In this document: in pieces, positions 20,373 through 29,584 of the stretch | Layout: each line of letters begins with the position of its first letter | How positions within the stretch are numbered: position 1 is the first letter of the stretch | DNA from: Ipomoea triloba | Taxonomy: Eukaryota > Streptophyta > Magnoliopsida > Solanales > Convolvulaceae | DNA: 64,000 nt | Direction: 5' to 3' | NCBI RefSeq assembly: GCF_003576645.1 | Contig: NC_044923.1 | Span: 5,692,904 to 5,756,903, forward strand | The notes under the pieces: generated by a model | Told to the model about the DNA's origin: nothing | Database searches by the model: none | Seen by the model: only the letters and a program-made list of their open reading frames with translations | Made by a program: the position numbers and the translations under genes

Positions 20373-23300
20373 TTGTCATCCCTCACCAAAAAATCTGCAG
20401 CAGCTATGTCTAAACTTGATGAAATCCTTCCAGCAGATTCTTTACCTTTGGATTATTCATCCAATTCATCACATCCTTCTCACTCGGCTGTCACAAATCA
20501 TCCCAACCTTCCTCAAGCCCTCAATGTGGCTACAACATCTGAAGCATCACCCAATGAAGTCGGTCCGTGCTCAAAAATTCAACTTGAGGCACTGCAGAAG
20601 ATATTTGGGCAGCTATCTGCTGCAAAACAACCAATTCCACCTTCAGCCAAAGCACATGGTAGTATGATAAGTCATCAAGGTAACACCTCTCATGCATTTG
20701 CTGCAAATTCCAACAACACAAGTCCTTGGATTGTGGATTCTGGGGCATTAGACCATATGTCAGGTGATCTAAAGGTTTTCCATACATTCAAACCGTGTAT
20801 TTATCCCACCACGGTCAGAATTGCTGATGGATCCCTCTCTAGTGTGATAGGAACAGGATCAGTCAGACTAACTAATGAACTTCTCCTTTCATCCGTTCTC
20901 TTTGTTCCTAAACTAAACTGCAACCTACTCTCCATCATTCTCTTTGTTCCTAAACTAAACTGCAACCTACTCTCCATCAGCAAACTCACTAGGAAACTAA
21001 ACTGCAACCTACTCTCCATCAGCAAACTCACTACGGACATGAATTGTAACCTACTCTCCATCAGCAAACTCACTACGGACATGAATTGTGTGACTAAATT
21101 CATCAGCAAACTCACTACGGACATGAATTGTGTGACTAAATTCTATCCTAATCATTGTGAATTTCAGGTTGTGGGCTCAGGGAAGGTGATTGGCAGTGCT
21201 GAAGTTTGTGGTGGTCTCTATATTCTCAAAAACACTCATGAAAATAAACAAGTTCCCAAGTCAGGTTATGCTTTCAATTCTGGTTTCAATTCTGTTTCTG
21301 TTTCTGTTTCCAATGAGAGTCTAGTCATGTTGTGGCATTTTCGTCTTGGACATCCAAATTTTATTTATCTTAAAAAATTGTTTCCTAGTTTATTTACCAG
21401 TAAAAAGCCCAACCTTTTTCATTGCGAAGTATGTCAACTCGCAAAACATACTCGAAGCATTTATCCAAGTAACCCTTACAAACCTTCTCAACCATTTTCA
21501 TTAATTCATAGTGACATTTGGGGACCTTCAAGGGTGAAAAATGTTAATGGTTCTAGATGGTTTGTATCCTTTATTGATGACCACACTAGACTCACATGGA
21601 CATTCCTCATGAAAGAAAAATCTGAAACTGCATCAATCTTTAAAGTTTTTCATTCCATGATTCAAAATCAGTTCAAACAAAAAGTTCAAGTCTTGAAAAC
21701 TGATAATGGGAAAGAATATTTCAACTCAATTCTTGGTTCATACTTGTTAGATCAAGGAATTGTCCATATTAGTTCCTGTGTCGACACCCCTCAACAAAAT
21801 GGGGTGGCTGAAAGAAAAAATAGGCACCTCCTTGAAGTATCTCGATCCATCATGTTTTCAAATCATGTGCCTAAACATTTTTGGGGGGAAGCTGTTCTTA
21901 CTGCCACTTATCTCATAAACCGTATGCCTAGTCGTGTTTTAAAGTTCAAAACACCACGAACTTTGTTCCTACAAGCATTCCCTCATCACTCAGTTTTTTC
22001 TTCAGAATTGCCACTTAAAATCTTTGGTTGTACTGCGTTTGTCCATATCTATGATCACAAAAGAACAAAACTTGACCCCAAATCACACAAATGCATCTTC
22101 ATTGGGTACTCTAGTACTCGAAAGGGGTACAAATGTTACTCCCCATCCACAAAAAGAGTTTATCATACTCTGGATGTCACCTTTTTTGAACACCAATCAT
22201 TCTTTCCCAAATCTGGTATTCAGGGGGAGAATTCGAGGGAATACCAACTCTGGGAAACACTTCAGGACAACCAGGCTACCTCTTTTTTCCCTAATGTCCC
22301 ATCATACCAGCATCAAACCACTCTAACACAACCAAATTTATCACCTCCATCATCTGGTTTTCCTTTGCCTTTTCAATCAGATGCGACTCCAGAAAACATG
22401 GTCTGTCAACCACCATCCTCTCTCCCTACAATCAACCCACCTTCACCTCTAATCAACCACCCATCCTCAGAAAACACGCTACCAAATTCACCTCCTCAAG
22501 CACCACTTGAAGAAAGAAACAAAGAACTTCGTGTTTATAGAAGGAGAAAATTTGAAAATATAGAGGCCAACATACAAAGCAAGGACTGTTCAAGCACACA
22601 TCCGAGCTCACTTGACCTTGAAAATCATGAAGGTAAGGACCCCATGACCAATGCGTTTGTACCTACTACCATTGATAATATTGATTTGCCTATTGCTCAT
22701 CGAAAGGGTACTAGAACATGCACTAGTCATCCTATAGAAAGGTATGTTGCCTATGGGAAATTAACTCCTATGTATCGAGCTTTTGTCTCTTCTCTTGATC
22801 TTGTCCAGATTCCCACAAACATCTATGAGGCACTAAGAGATCCCAAATGGAAGGTTGCTATCGATGAGGAAATCAATGCTCTTGAGAAAAATGGCACATG
22901 GGTTCTTGTTGACTTACCTCAAGGAAAACATGCAGTTGGATGTAAGTGGATTTTCACTATCAAGTACAATCCAAATGGGAGCATCAATAGATTCAAGGCT
23001 CGGTTGGTTGCTAAGGGGTTCACTCAATCATATGGTGTTGACTATCAGGAGACCTTTGCGTCTGTTGCCAAACTCAATACAGTAAGAGTTTTGTTATCAC
23101 TTGCTGTAAATTGTGATTGGCCTTTATATCAATTGGATGTAAAAAATGCATTCTTAAATGGAGAATTGGAAGAAGAAGTCTATATGGAAATTCCACCAGG
23201 TTTTGAGAAGAACTCTAGCGGAAGATTGGTATGCAAACTAAAAAAGGCTCTCTATGGCTTGAAACAATCACCTCGGGCATGGTTTGATAGGTTTGCAAAG

Positions 23301-24532
23301 TCAATTGTAAAAATTGGATACACCCAGTGCCAAGCTGATCATACCTTGTTTGTGAAATTCTCTTTAACAGGAAAATTAGCGATTCTTATTGTCTATGTGG
23401 ATGACATAATCCTAACTGGAGATGATTCAAGTGAGATTTCAAATCTCAAGAGATTTCTTGCATCAGAATTTGAGATCAAAGACTTAGGACCCCTCAAATA
23501 CTTTCTTGGAATGGAGGTAGCTCGATCTAAAGAAGGGATTGTTGTATCTCAAAGGAAGTATATCTTAGATCTTCTAAATGAGACTGGAATGCTTGGGAGT
23601 ANGATGATTCAAGTGAGATTTCAAATCTCAAGAGATTTCTTGCATCAGAATTTGAGATCAAAGACTTAGGACCCCTCAAATACTTTCTTGGAATGGAGGT
23701 AGCTCGATCTAAAGAAGGGATTGTTGTATCTCAAAGGAAGTATATCTTAGATCTTCTAAATGAGACTGGAATGCTTGGGAGTAAGCCAGCAGATACTCCA
23801 ATGGATCCTAACTTAAAGACAAACCGGAGTGGGGAACCAACTCCAGTGGAGAGGGGGAGTTATCAAAGATTAGTGGGAAAACTAATTTATCTCTCCCATA
23901 CTAGGCCAGATATTGCTTTCCCTGTTAGTATTGTAAGTCAACATATGCACAACCCCAATGAGGAGCATTTGGAAGCAGTTTATCGTATTCTGAGGTACCT
24001 CAAAATGACACCAGGTCTTGGGTTACACTTCAGAAAACATGACAATCGAGACCTAGAAGTCTACACGGATTCTAGTTGGGCTGGAGAGTTGACTGATAGG
24101 CGATCAGTTAGTGGTTACTGTACCTATGTATGGGGAAATCTGGTCACTTGGCGTAGCAAAAAACAGTCAGTGGTCTCTCGGAGCAGTGCTGAATCAGAAT
24201 ATCGTGCACTGGCATTAGGTATATGTGAAGGGATGTGGATTAAAAGGTTGTTGAATGAATTGAAAATTGAGGTTCCTAGATCCTTCAAAATGCACAGTGA
24301 TAGTCAAGCTGCCATCAGCATTGCTAAGAACCCAGTTCATCACGATAGAACAGAGCATGTTGAAATAGACAGGCATTTCATTTATGAGAAGATGAATTCA
24401 AGAACCATTGAACTCAACTACATTCATACAAAGAAACAAATTGCTGACATATTCACAAAGGCTCTACCTAGGACAAGATTTGAAGAATTCAATTCCAAGC
24501 TGGGTTTGTATAATATATACAACTCAGCTTGA
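20373..24532 (+). CDS. Copia pol polyprotein lacking a gag capsid domain; interrupted by a duplication around an N
   Basis: The open frame runs 20373-23669, and the same protein resumes in another frame up to the stop at 24530-24532. Domains: protease WIVDSGALDHMSG (about 20727-20765); integrase zinc region HFRLGHP...CEVCQLAKH (about 21338-21450); DDE residues in SDIWGP, TDNGKEY and NGVAERKN; RT block ending YVDDIILTGDD (YVDD 23394-23405); RNase H with VYTDSSWAG (about 24058) and the ADIFTKAL end. Only about 120 residues precede the protease, with no UBN2-type capsid and no CCHC knuckle, although the short LEALQKIFGQL linker normally found after the knuckle is present. Hence gag appears deleted. 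The frame break at 23602 coincides with an exact 181-bp duplication plus one N and is probably artificial. Confidence 0.93.
20896..21142. repeat. 42-bp step duplications in Copia protease/integrase linker (probable assembly artefact)
   Basis: The word starting TTCTCTTTGTTCC recurs at 20896/20938, and AGCAAACTCA recurs at 21021, 21063 and 21105, all 42 apart, with sliding flanks. The offset is the same as in the unrelated Ty3/Gypsy element. It yields repeated NCNLLSISKLTTDM segments in the translation. Confidence 0.85.
23421..23783 (+). repeat. Exact 181-bp duplication flanking one N (probable contig-join artefact)
   Basis: 23421-23601 and 23603-23783 read identically and are separated by a single N at 23602. 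The 182-base offset shifts the frame by two, and the pol frame is restored if one copy and the N are disregarded. This is what two overlapping contig ends joined with a placeholder N would give. Confidence 0.95.
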
Positions 24533-24539
24533 GGGGGAG
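24531..24539 (+). other. Copia polypurine tract
   Basis: GAGGGGGAG lies directly before the 3' LTR, the normal plus-strand priming site. Confidence 0.9.
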
Positions 24540-24820
24540 TGTTGAAATATTAAATATATCTGCCTTGGGCAGTCCACATCTTTGACTTCTTGGGCAGACT
24601 TCTTGAGCAGTGCAGTGTAGTGTCTACCTAGAGCAGTGTAGTTTTATTATGTCTCTTGTGTGTATATATATTAGTGTGTATATCTGAAATAATAGAGAGT
24701 AGAGAGTAGAAACATCTTGTAATCTTTGTATAGATCAGAAATATAAATCAGAAACTTTTCTTTCAGTTCTGAACATCAGTTTTCTGCATTTTTTCTGGTC
24801 TGAAACATCAGTTTTCTACA
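24540..24820 (+). repeat. 3' LTR of the Copia element
   Basis: 281 bp, no difference from the 5' LTR seen by eye; followed by the second ATTTC target-site copy and the rest of oxygenase exon 9. Confidence 0.95.
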
Positions 24821-25909
24821 ATTTCCCTACCCAGAATAGGTTATGCTCTATTTTTATTCATCAATCTCCTGTAACAGGTTAAACAGTGCTACCTTCTGGG
24901 TTAGATGTTTCATTCCTTTTCAAGATCATCAGGTGTTTTTGTTAGTTCTTTGGGACTAGTAATTGTCAAGCCTAGGTAGAAGCCTGAAGGAACAACCTGA
25001 AGAATGGGCCAAGTTACTATTTGGGATCCCCTATTAGCTCACAATGGTTAATGCAAGTTGATCTGAAGCGTCTATTGATTCAAATATTTCTATATTCCAT
25101 AAACTAATCCACACCCAAAGTTTAAGACTCTGGAAAATTGTTTTCAACTAATCCTGTTGGGAATTAGAAAATTGTTGATAAAGAGATCATTTTTTCTTAA
25201 TATCCGCAAAAATTTGAAAATGTAGTACATAAATGTAGAACCTCTTTGATCAGTTTACGGGTTATAATTTTTCTTGCAGTAGCTCTGCCCTAGATGATGG
25301 ATCTGTTTCATCCTGGTCTGGGTGGCATACTGATTATGCTTCCTTAACAGGTAATGTCTCACTAAAATCCCTCTTACAATTTAATTAAAAAAATAAACTT
25401 CACCAGTTATATTTACTCATTGGTGTTACTCTCCTCTCATAAAATGAATGTCTACTTTTTGCTTGAATTCTACATATAGGTCTAACATGTGAAATGTTTA
25501 CAAGAGACGATGTAGAAATCCCTTGCTCTGACAATGCTGCTGGCCTCTATATAATGTCGCGTACTGGTCAAGTTGTCAAAGTATATTTCCTTTGTTGTTA
25601 TATATTATGAACAGTGGGAAGATTAATCTGTTGTCTATTTAACAGATAAGTTTTCAAGTTGTTGTACTGAGAGATTGCTGTGATGTGCTATGAGAATCTA
25701 CTAATCTCCAACTCTTTTGTCTTTTATTAGCCGGAATATGGCGAGGATGAAATAGCATACCTGGTTGGTGAGACGGGTGAGATACTGTCAAGACATCTGC
25801 TCTGTGCAACACCACATTGTGTTCGGGTAATTTCCACAGTTCCTTTTTTATTTTCTTGTGCAGTTTTAGTTCACTTAAGCACCTGAAAGCATTAAAAGGC
25901 AATGAAAAG

Positions 25910-26236
25910 TGTTGAATTTGGAAGAAACACAGGTCTGGCGGGTGGAGAATAACACCACCCGCCAGTTAGGAAGAAGCTAAATGAATAATCAAGGATGGAG
26001 AAATGGTTATAATTCTTATATTTCTATATCTATTACTTCATTGCATACTTCATACTCCATACACTGATACATACACATATATATAGTCATGAGCTACACA
26101 TTGCTCAAGACTATTACACTCCTCTAGGAATAGCACAATGCTCAAGACTGCACATTGCTCTAGGATACACATTGCTCTAGATTATTATTTTAACACTATT
26201 GAAACATTCCTGATTTTGCTCCATGATGTTTCAACA
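25910..26236 (-). repeat. 3' LTR (element orientation) of the non-autonomous element
   Basis: 327 bp, TGTTGAATTTGG to GATGTTTCAACA; bordered by AAAAG and by the polypurine tract. Confidence 0.93.
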
Positions 26237-26358
26237 CTCCCCCTCAAGCTGGAATATCTAGAAGTTCCAAGCTTGAAGTCAAACATAAACTCCACTCTAA
26301 ATTACAAATGAAGATTACAAGCAACTAGAGGATAACAGTGCTGGATGGCTTCAGAGAG

Positions 26359-26526
26359 ACAATGCTATACACAACCCTTGGAAATGCATCAAGGGCGAAG
26401 CTTGTCACGAATATCCTTTGGAATGACGGCACCAAGGGTAAGACAATGCTATACACAACCCTTGGAAATGCATCAAGGGCGAAGCTTGTCACGACCATCC
26501 TTGGAAATGGCGGCACCAAGGGTAAG
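26359..26526 (-). repeat. 84-bp tandem duplication inside the non-autonomous element
   Basis: Units 26359-26442 and 26443-26526 have equal length and differ in the middle (AATATCCTTTGGAATGACGG against CCATCCTTGGAAATGGCGG). The differences argue for a real old duplication, although 84 is twice the 42-bp artefact step. Confidence 0.75.
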
Positions 26527-27510
26527 AAATAACACTAACACCTTCACAGCAACATAAGCACTCTATGACTTGCCAACAACAATCTTCATCGAGAGTGGTG
26601 GAGGCGAACGGGAGCAAAGGATGAAGCAAAGCCTATAGAAATGAAGATAAACCCAAAAACAGAGCAAAGGAAAATAACACAGAGTTGAAGATAGCACACT
26701 GATTGTAGATAGTCACACTCCCCCTTACTTGAAACATGGAAAATAATCAAAGGCCTTTATAGTAGTGCTGAAACTTAACATCCATGGGATAAGGCATACC
26801 GGGGATAAAGAAATAGCACGGTTATACCAAAAATAGTAAACACCATGGGAAGAACCAAAGAAGTTCAGCAATAAACCCAAAAACCTTCAAATTTCACCCA
26901 TAGGCATCAATGGTTGCCAAGAAATTTGCAGCAATTTTGCAGAAAACTGCCCATAGTATTACTGCAGTTTGGGACATCATGTGATGCTATGATGGAGGGA
27001 GATGTTGTGTGAACTGAACAAATACTTGACACTAGCAGGAAAAGAGGTAAAAGATATGGTAGTTCAAGATGCAAAAGATAGCATCATACACCAAAAACAG
27101 TGGGAAAACAGTCCCGGAATTTTCATATTGTTGACCGGCGACTTTGACCGGCAGTTGACCGACGTTGACCGGCATGACCGGTGGAGACGGGAGATCTGAA
27201 TACACTCCCAGGTGCGTCTCCTCAAGGCGAATCTACTGGAGGCAACAGCACCTTGAACGGAGATCGGAGGAGAGAGATATGGCCGGAAAAGAGTGGAGAC
27301 TTCCGCGGAGTGCGGCGGGCAGAGGATGATGGCCACCGGATTTCAGGCGTCGGCTCGCGACGAGGTTCCGAGTAAGGCTGTGGTGGTAGTTTCTTCACAC
27401 ACTAGCCGGAAGTGAGTCGGAACGAAATGGGCAGCCGCGTATCGCCGGAAAAAATGGTTTTTTTTTTTTTTTTCAGAAATGGAAAGGAAGAAAATAGCCT
27501 AGAATCTTAG

Positions 27511-27522
27511 GCTCTGATACCA
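27511..27522 (-). other. PBS of the non-autonomous element (initiator Met tRNA)
   Basis: GCTCTGATACCA on the plus strand is TGGTATCAGAGC on the minus strand, directly adjoining the LTR at 27523. Confidence 0.93.
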
Positions 27523-27849
27523 TGTTGAATTTGGAAGAAACACAGGTCTGGCGGGTGGAGAATAACACCACCCGCCAGTTAGGAAGAAGCTAAATGAATA
27601 ATCAAGGATGGAGAAATGGTTATAATTCTTATATTTCTATATCTATTACTTCATTGCATACTTCATACTCCATACACTGATACATACACATATATATAGT
27701 CATGAGCTACACATTGCTCAAGACTATCACACTCCTCTAGGAATAGCACAATGCTCAAGACTGCACATTGCTCTAGGATACACATTGCTCTAGATTATTA
27801 TTTTAACATTATTGAAACATTCCTGATTTTGCTCCATGATGTTTCAACA
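27523..27849 (-). repeat. 5' LTR (element orientation) of the non-autonomous element
   Basis: 327 bp, near-identical to 25910-26236 (ATCACACTCC against ATTACACTCC; TAACATTATT against TAACACTATT). Confidence 0.93.
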
Positions 27850-28694
27850 AAAAGCTACTGGATTCTCTACTGCCTCAAACTATCCAGACATCAAGGATGG
27901 ATGGAATTCTCTTTTGATTCTCATCCCTATTGCTGTTGCGTTTTTATGGCCGAAAAGAGTTGTTCTTTCCTACAATCCTTGAACAATTATATTTGCATCT
28001 CTACATAGTCTGCATATATAATGGATAGACATCTATTCACAGGCACCAAAAGGGGTGGAAGCATCTTCTGTGGGCCGCTCAACATATGTATTGTTCATGC
28101 AGCCTAACTGGTATGCTACTTAGAGGAACATAGCATTTGTGTGCATACAAGATTGTCAAGGCTGAGATGGTGATCTTGGTCTTCCCTTAGCACCATTATC
28201 TCTTTTAAATTCGATATTAAGTGAAAAGTACATTACACACATATTCTAGTTCCAGGTTATTTTAAGCATATTTATTCTAGTACACAAGCTTTCGTGTAGG
28301 CCTGATAATAGTTGATCCCAGATATTATTTCCTTAATGTCAGGGATGAAAAGTTTAATTTCTCAGAGATGGCACATATTCATGAGGAGGTACGCTTTTTT
28401 TGTGACAACCATTATACATCATGCTCACTTGACAGAACAAAAGTTATAAAACATTATGGAGTCTTGTTTAATTACCTTGTGTTTCTTTGTCAACAAATGC
28501 ACTGTGGTTTTGCCAGTGCCAACATTTTACTGAAGATTAAATTAGCCAAGTTTTACACTTGGCAGGGGCATTCTGTTGTGATGAGATATCTTTTAGTTTT
28601 TTTTTTTTTTTTTTTGAATTTTCAGTTGCGCCACTCCACCCATCCTCTTACTTATGGAGAGTACAGTGAAAGGCTGCATGACAAGCACTACTAG

Positions 28695-29584
28695 TTCAAA
28701 GAGTATAGTTATACCTCTACTGTGTAGTTCGCAAGCTATTATGCAAGAGCGGAGTTTACATACCTTGACGTAGTGGGTGTGGGTTTCCCTTGTCGTCCAA
28801 AAAAAAAAACTGTATAATTATGTTATATGGAAGCAAGAAAACACCACTTATTCTACACCAAATATATGTATTGATTGCAAACAAATCTACGCATCAATCT
28901 TTTATGTGTGTGAGGTGTCATTTATTGACATCAATTATTCGAAGTTGATGTGTAAAATATACATAATATTAACCACAAAATTTCATGTTGGTTTGTTGGT
29001 GTTAAATAATGTTAATTGTTGGATGGTTAGCTTAGTAACCATAAAGTTTAATGTTTAACTCCTCGTGAGAGTTGTCTATTGACATTTTAGTTTGAGTATA
29101 CAGACACTATATGTTAATAAGAAGCCGTTGTGTGTGAGTATAAGTTTAAAGACCGAAGCGAAAGCAGCTCTGTCGGAAGTAAGTTTCCCTGCCATCTTAG
29201 TCGTACTAGTCTAATAAACTTTCACTTGAACTGCCAAGACTCGGATTGATGCATGGACTATTGTATTAGTGCAGTAAATTCACCTTAGGACTCTAGTTAC
29301 TCTATTAGGGCACGGAACGGATGTCATTTATGTCGTTTCTTTTTATTAATCAAAACGACATCATTTTGATGCATGGACTATCGTAAAATTTGCGTCGAAA
29401 TTGAGATTGAAGTAAGCTGTATATGTTTTCCAAAAAAAAAAGTAAGCTGTATATATTTTTTGGAATCAGCCCAATAAGCCCATTGGTACACTGTATAGTA
29501 TACACTTTCAACTTGTCTTCTTCAACCTGCGAGCCTTCACAGTAGTATAGTAAGATACCCTGAAAACTTCAGCTGATCACAGAT
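28695..29584 (+). promoter_or_regulatory. Spacer and promoter region of the ferredoxin reductase gene
   Basis: Mostly AT-rich with an A run near 28800 and a repeat-like segment at 29057-29095 (CTCCTCGTGAGAGTTGTCTA) also seen near 42500. Two GCCCA words (29469-29473, 29478-29482) lie about 110 bp before the ATG. GCCCA/TGGGC site-II elements are common in promoters of nuclear genes for mitochondrial proteins, which fits the gene that follows. Confidence 0.5.

Larger units (their letters stand above)
19836..24820 (+). mobile_element. Copia LTR retrotransposon inserted in oxygenase exon 9
   Basis: Two 281-bp LTRs (19836-20116, 24540-24820) that look identical by eye, TG...CA ends, and a 5-bp target duplication ATTTC at 19831-19835 and 24821-24825. 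It has an initiator-Met PBS (TGGTATCAGAGC, 20117) and a polypurine tract (GAGGGGGAG, 24531-24539). The pol order protease-integrase-RT-RNase H is Copia; sequence style is that of Arabidopsis RE1/RE2-like elements. Identical LTRs indicate a very recent insertion. The capsid part of gag and the CCHC knuckle are missing. Confidence 0.97.
25910..27849 (-). mobile_element. Non-autonomous LTR retrotransposon in intron 12 of oxygenase copy 2
   Basis: Two 327-bp LTRs (25910-26236, 27523-27849) with TG...CA ends, which differ at only two places seen by eye. The 5-bp target duplication is AAAAG (25905-25909, 27850-27854). Inside the left LTR is CTCCCCCTCAAG, a polypurine tract read on the minus strand. 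Inside the right LTR is GCTCTGATACCA, a minus-strand initiator-Met PBS. The element therefore points opposite to the gene. Its internal part (about 1.29 kb) contains no gag, protease, integrase or RT motif in any frame, so it must use proteins in trans. Copia-type ends (5-bp target, Met PBS) suggest a Copia parent. Confidence 0.93.
17190..28694 (+). pseudogene. 2-oxoglutarate/Fe(II)-dependent oxygenase-like protein, tandem copy 2, split by a Copia insertion
   Basis: The same 15-exon structure as copy 1: 17190-17405, 17529-17606, 17750-17799, 17888-17941, 18138-18187, 18341-18413, 18509-18570, 19255-19323, 19744-19835 plus 24826-24839 (exon 9), 25280-25350, 25480-25580, 25731-25826, 28043-28110, 28343-28388, 28626-28694. 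Ignoring the Copia and one copy of its target site, exon lengths match copy 1 exactly (except exon 1, one codon shorter). The sum is 402 codons with no stop or frameshift. WHTD (exon 10), ATPHCV (exon 12) and GRST (exon 13) are kept. The Copia sits inside exon 9 in the same orientation, so the mRNA is expected to be truncated or chimeric. Intron 12 also holds an antisense LTR element. Nothing else looks decayed, so loss of function appears very recent and might be polymorphic. Confidence 0.9.

Noticed and set aside
23602..23602. True frameshift mutation inactivating Copia pol
   Set aside because: The break coincides with an exact 181-bp duplication around an N and is better explained by contig joining.
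27002..27375. Short ORFs inside the intronic LTR element as a gag remnant
   Set aside because: No capsid or zinc-knuckle motif is visible; frames are short and overlap on both strands.
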